Assembly: GCF_008831285.2 (NCBI RefSeq)
Contig: NW_022204660.1
Span: 52,501-77,500, forward strand
Direction: 5' to 3'
From: Nymphaea colorata
Lineage: Eukaryota; Streptophyta; Magnoliopsida; Nymphaeales; Nymphaeaceae
Length of the DNA stretch: 25,000 nucleotides
The notes under the pieces are model-generated. The model did not search any database and was not told where the DNA came from. It worked only from the letters and a program-made list of their open reading frames with translations. Below are positions 16,284-25,000 of this stretch, piece after piece (positions within the stretch are counted from its first letter, which is position 1; every line of letters starts with the position of its first letter). The translations under genes and the position numbers were made by a program.

Positions 16284-19200
16284 ATGGGCAAATCCAAGAA
16301 GCAACTTCCCTTGGAGGAGAACCCAGTCCTAGAAGAGGCTCCCCAACCTCAGGAGGAACCAGCCCAAGCCGAGTCCGTCGAGCTTCAAGACCCCATGGTC
16401 GGGCGCATGACCCACATAGAGCGCGAGCTCATTCGCATGCGCCGGGACATGGACCGGCAAGACTCCATGCGTAGGACAGATATGGAGCGCCAAGACTCTG
16501 CCAGGCAGAAGGATATGGACGAGTTCAGGAGTATGTTTAGGCTCCTTAGTGCCTCCATTAAACTCCCTCAAGAGGCCGTCACTCAAGGCCCGATGCCTTC
16601 AAGAAGGGACAAAGGTAAAGGCATCGCTGACGGCCATAACAACTGCTTCACAGATAATGAAGTAGACCCTCGAGTGTCTCATGTAGGCACCAGCATGGAA
16701 GGGGCCCGAAATCACAGAATGGGACCCCATTTGGCTCCTCAGTCCGGACCAACTTTCCGGCCTCCCTATGATGATCACCCGCGTGCCCAACCTCGGATAC
16801 AACGCTTTGCGAACTCAAGTCAGAATCAAACGATTTATGATTCTGAAGAGGAGGAAGAATCTCCACAACAAAGAAGGAGAAATGAGAGGGCACAACCCCG
16901 TAATGATGAGAGACGGACACCCACAGTCCGTTATGACTTTCCCAAGTTCCACGGGGAACAACTAAGGGAGTGGATGTTCATGGCGGAACGTTATTTTGTG
17001 TGCCATCGTGTTCCTAGGGACGAGTGGATTGAGACCGCAGCAGCAAACATGACAGGAGAAGCAACTAGCTTCTACTTATGGTTCGTCCACAAGACATATG
17101 ACCCAACCTGGGAAAAATTCAAGAAGAGCCTCCAAGTTCGGTTTGGCGACTCCACCTTTATCGACTACGACGAGGACCTTAAAAACTTGGTCCAAACCAC
17201 CACGGTTCAAGCCTACCAGAAACAATTTGAAAGACTTGCAAGCATGGTACAGTGGTCCGAGAAGGCCCTCATCGGCGCTTTCAAGGGTGGATTAAAACAA
17301 GAGGTAAAACTTGAAATGAAGGTGCAACGCTTCGAAAGTTTAGAAGAATGTTTCGGCATGGCTCGTATATACGAGGAACGAATCGAAGAGAGGCGTGCCA
17401 TGAAAAAAGCACGCAAGTTTGAAAAGCAGAAGAAGAAACCCTCGCATTCTTCTGCTCACAAGTTTCGAGGGAATGAAATAATCCCTTACCATAAGGGAAG
17501 AGATTATAAGCCCGGAGATAAAGGATATCAGCCGACACCTAAATCGGGCAGAGGACCTCCAACTCGTTACCTCACACCCAAACAAATGGAGGAATATAGG
17601 CGCAAAGGATTGTGCTTTAGGTGTGAGGAAAAGTGGGATAAGAATCACCAATGCAAGTCCTACAACAGGATTATGGTACTGAGTGACAGTGAGAGTGATT
17701 CTGAATCCAACACCAGCTCCTCTAGTGATTCTGACGAGAGCTCTAGTTCTTCATCCGAAGAGGAGGTGTACCACAAGCGGCCGAGCAAAAGCAAGGCCAA
17801 GGAAGAGACCACAACGCCCGAAACTAAAGAGGGTGGAGACGAGTCTCTACACTCCATGACCGATCCCCACAAGCCAAACGCCATGCGGGTCTTTGGCAGA
17901 ATCAATGGGCACAAGGTGCTGATTTTGTTGGATAGTGGCGCCACAAACAACTTCCTTACCGAGGAAGCAGCCAGACGTTGCAAAGTGGCGCTCAGAGATA
18001 GCAAACCCCAAACCATCATCGTGGGAGGGGGTTACCGCCTTAAGTGCCTTCATGAAGGGCAAGGCATGGAAGTCGTCCTAAACAAGAAGGCTTTCTCCAT
18101 CGATTTTCTGGTTATTCCACTGGAGGGAGTCGACTTGGTCTTAGGAATGCCGTGGTTCCTTTCCTGGAAATCTATCAACTGGGACGTGAAGAGTTTCACC
18201 ATGACCTTCACACCCGAGGGAGAAGAGGAACCCGTAGTAATACAAGGACTCACGGGTAACGCACGACCAAAGGCTGCTCAAAGATGCCTTAACCATGAGC
18301 AACCCGCGTGCTGGGTCCTTGCTTTGGCGACTGATGTACCGGGGCCGGACAAAGAAAATGAGGGACCAATACCGGCCTCAATCCAAAAAGTGATCGACGG
18401 GTTTCCAGAGGTTTTCGATGAGCCAAAGGGCCTGCCTCCCAAGCGGGCCTACGATCACAGAATCATCCTTACTCAAGGAGCAGAGCCAGTCAACGTGAGA
18501 CCATATCGGTATGGGCACAGTCAGAAGGCGGAAATCGAGCGCCTAGTAAAGGAGATGTTGCAAAGCGACATCATCCGCCCAAGTTGTAGTCCCTTCTCTT
18601 CCCCAGTCCTCTTAGTGAAAAAGAAAGATAATACCTGGAGGTTCTGCGTGGACTACAGAGCGCTCAATGAGGTGACCGTTAAGGATCGGCACCCCATACC
18701 GGTGATAGATGAGCTCCTAGACGAGTTAGCCGGCGCCACAATCTTCTCTAAGATCGACCTTAGAGCCGGCTACCACCAAATAAGGATGTACGATGAAGAT
18801 GTGCTCAAAACAGCCTTCCGAACGCATGACGGGCATTACGAATTCTTAGTGATGCCCTTTGGACTTACTAACGCCCCAGCAACCTTCCAAAGGTGCATGA
18901 ACGACGTGTTCCGGAAGTACTTAAGAAACTTCATTTTGGTGTTCTTCGACGATATATTGATATACAGCAAGAGCGAAGCACTACATCAGAAACATCTTGA
19001 GATCACGCTCCAAATTTTGAAGGAGCATCAGTTGTTTGCGAAGATGTCCAAATGCAGTTTTGGGCAATCTTCGATTGATTATCTTGGGCACATTGTGTCC
19101 CGAGACGGGGTTCGGGCAGACCCCGAAAAACTTCGAGCCATGGAAAGATGGCCACTGCCCAAGGACTTGAAAGGTCTACGAGGATTCTTAGGGTTGACGG

Positions 19201-21176
19201 GTTACTACAGACGTTTCATCCAAGGCTACGGCATTATAGCCCAGCCCCTCACCCAAATGCTCAAGAAGGGAGCTTTCTCATGGACCGACAAGTCAAAGGC
19301 CGCGTTCGATAAATTGAAGACAGCCTTGATGACAGCCCCCGTGCTCACGTTACCCAACTTCACCAAGACGTTCACGATAGAGACAGATGCGTGCGACGTG
19401 GGAGTTGGGGCAGTCCTCGGACAAGAGGGGCATCCCATTGCGTACATGTCGAAGGCACTCACTAGCCGTGCCAAACCTCTTTCAACCTATGAGAAAGAGT
19501 TACTCGCCATTGTCATCGCAGTGGAGAAATGGCGTCCATACCTCATAGGGCGCAGGTTCATAGTCAGGACCGACCAGAACAGCTTGAAGTATATGCTCAA
19601 GCAACGAGTCTCTACCCCTACGCAGCAAAGATGGCTAGCGAAACTTCTAGGGTACGACTTCGAGATTGAGTACAAACGAGGTCCTGAGAACACGGCAGCG
19701 GATTCCCTTTCGAGGTTAACCGAGCAATTGATGACACTTTCAGTGGTCAGCACGAGTTTGTGGGATAGATTGGCCGACGATCAGCAGGCTGATCCAAATT
19801 TAAAATTGATCAAGACATCCCTTTCCCAAAACCCGGGCTCCATACCTCTTTATTCGGTTAAGGGGAACATCCTTTACAGGAAGAACCGTGCAGTGGTTCC
19901 TTCCGCATCTGAACTTAAAAGAGAGCTCCTGCAGCACTTTCATGACTCGCCAGCTGCAGGACATGAAGGGGTCGCGAAGACCATTAGCAGAGTCAAGACC
20001 CAGTTCTGGTGGCAAGGACTGAAGGCCGAAGTGCAGCGATATATACGCCAGTGTATTGTGTGTCAGAGAGAGAAATATGAGGCCATCAAACCTCCAGGGC
20101 ATCTCAATCCTCTCCCAATCCCCACCAAGCCATGGACTGACATTACCATGGACTTTATTGATGCCATGCCTCGATCAGAAGGGAAAGAGGCCGTGCTTGT
20201 TGTAGTGGATCGGCTGACCAAGTACAGCCATTTTGCACCATTGCCACGCCTGTACCAAGGGCCATTAGTGGCTAACGTCTTCCAAGAGTTCATCGGGAAG
20301 CTCCACGGAATGCCTCAGACCATTGTCTGTGATAGAGACTCGATCTTCATGAGTGCATTCTGGAAGGAATACATGAAGACGATGGGTACAGATCTTCGGT
20401 TTAGTACTGCTCATCACCCGCAGACCGACGGGCAGAGTGAAATAGTGAACAGGTCCTTAGAGACTTACTTGCGTTGCTTCGCAGGAGAAAGGCCCAACTC
20501 CTGGGTCAAATTTCTATCCTGGGCAGAGTGGTCATACAACACAAGTTGGCACTCTACCACAGGGATGACACCGTACGAAGCCGTCTATGGATATCCACCT
20601 CCATCCATTCCACGATATGAAGGAGGTAGCGCTACAGAAGACAACGTAGACTGCGAGTTACGAACTCGTGAGGCGGTTCTGGAGACCCTCAAACAGAACA
20701 TGGCTAAGGCCCAGAACCGTATGAAGCAACTATACGACAAGGGTAGAAAGGATCGAGAGTTTACTGTCGGGCAGTACGTGTGGCTTAAGAGGTTGCCTCT
20801 TAAGCAAAGGTCTCTCATGGGACAGCCGTATTCCAAGCTTCTCCCACGTTACTACGGGCCGTACCCAGTCTTGCAGAAGGTTGGGAAGGCGGCATACAGA
20901 TTGGGATTGCCTAGAGAGGCACAGGTCCATCCGGTCTTTCACGTGACACGTCTGAAGCCTCATCATGGGGACGTGCCCTCAGAGGTGGAACATGTGCCCG
21001 ACCAGCTACCTACGCCTTATAGAATTCTGAAGCACCGTTACGTACAGAGACAGGGTAGAACAAGGCACGAAGTTTTGGTAGAATGGCAAGGTCCAGACCA
21101 TGGCACCTCCTGGGAAGAATTCAGAGCAGTCGCTCATAGGTTCCCCTCTACAAGCGCTCGAGGACAAGCGCAATTT

Positions 21177-21188
21177 AGGGAGGGGGAA
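21177..21188 (+). other. Polypurine tract (downstream element)
   Basis: AGGGAGGGGGAA lies two bases before LTR D and is identical to 8227-8238. It is the plus-strand primer site and also lies inside the gag-pol frame. Confidence 0.9.
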
Positions 21189-21190
21189 TC

Positions 21191-25000
<3,810 letters not shown>

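Overview
The window is land-plant nuclear DNA made almost entirely of two near-identical long-terminal-repeat (LTR) retrotransposons of the Ty3/gypsy superfamily, in the same orientation and joined end to end. The plant assignment rests on a primer-binding site complementary to the 3' end of plant initiator methionine tRNA, and on a Gag-protease-RT-RNase H-integrase polyprotein with plant chromovirus motifs ending in a chromodomain. From remembered motif wording the RT and Gag look Reina-like. I cannot name the species.

Layout: LTR A, 5'-truncated by the window edge (1-2748); internal region 1 (2749-8240) with an intact gag-pol gene starting at ATG 3334; LTR B (8241-11966); LTR C (11967-15698), fused directly to LTR B; internal region 2 (15699-21190) with a second intact gag-pol gene starting at ATG 16284; LTR D (21191-24919); and 81 bases of AT-richer non-element flank (24920-25000). 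A complete element is about 12.95 kb, of which two 3.73-kb LTRs make up about 58 percent. There are no ordinary host genes, RNA genes or CRISPR arrays.

How the parts work together (known from the family): RNA starting in the 5' LTR is translated to Gag-Pol and also packaged. Initiator tRNA-Met pairs at the primer site to start minus-strand DNA, the purine tract primes plus-strand DNA, and integrase with its chromodomain inserts the cDNA into chromatin. Both copies keep every catalytic residue I checked, and I found only two base differences between the two polyprotein genes, so the array is young.

Most notable are: the LTR-LTR junction, which lacks the terminal TAACA of the upstream LTR, as expected if a two-LTR circle recombined into a resident element; a gag-pol reading frame that runs 105 codons into the 3' LTR; a perfect 10-bp inverted repeat enclosing the primer site; dense hairpin arrays after the stop codon and in the leader; clusters of ABRE/G-box and W-box motifs in the LTR; and a possible intron in the 5' leader.
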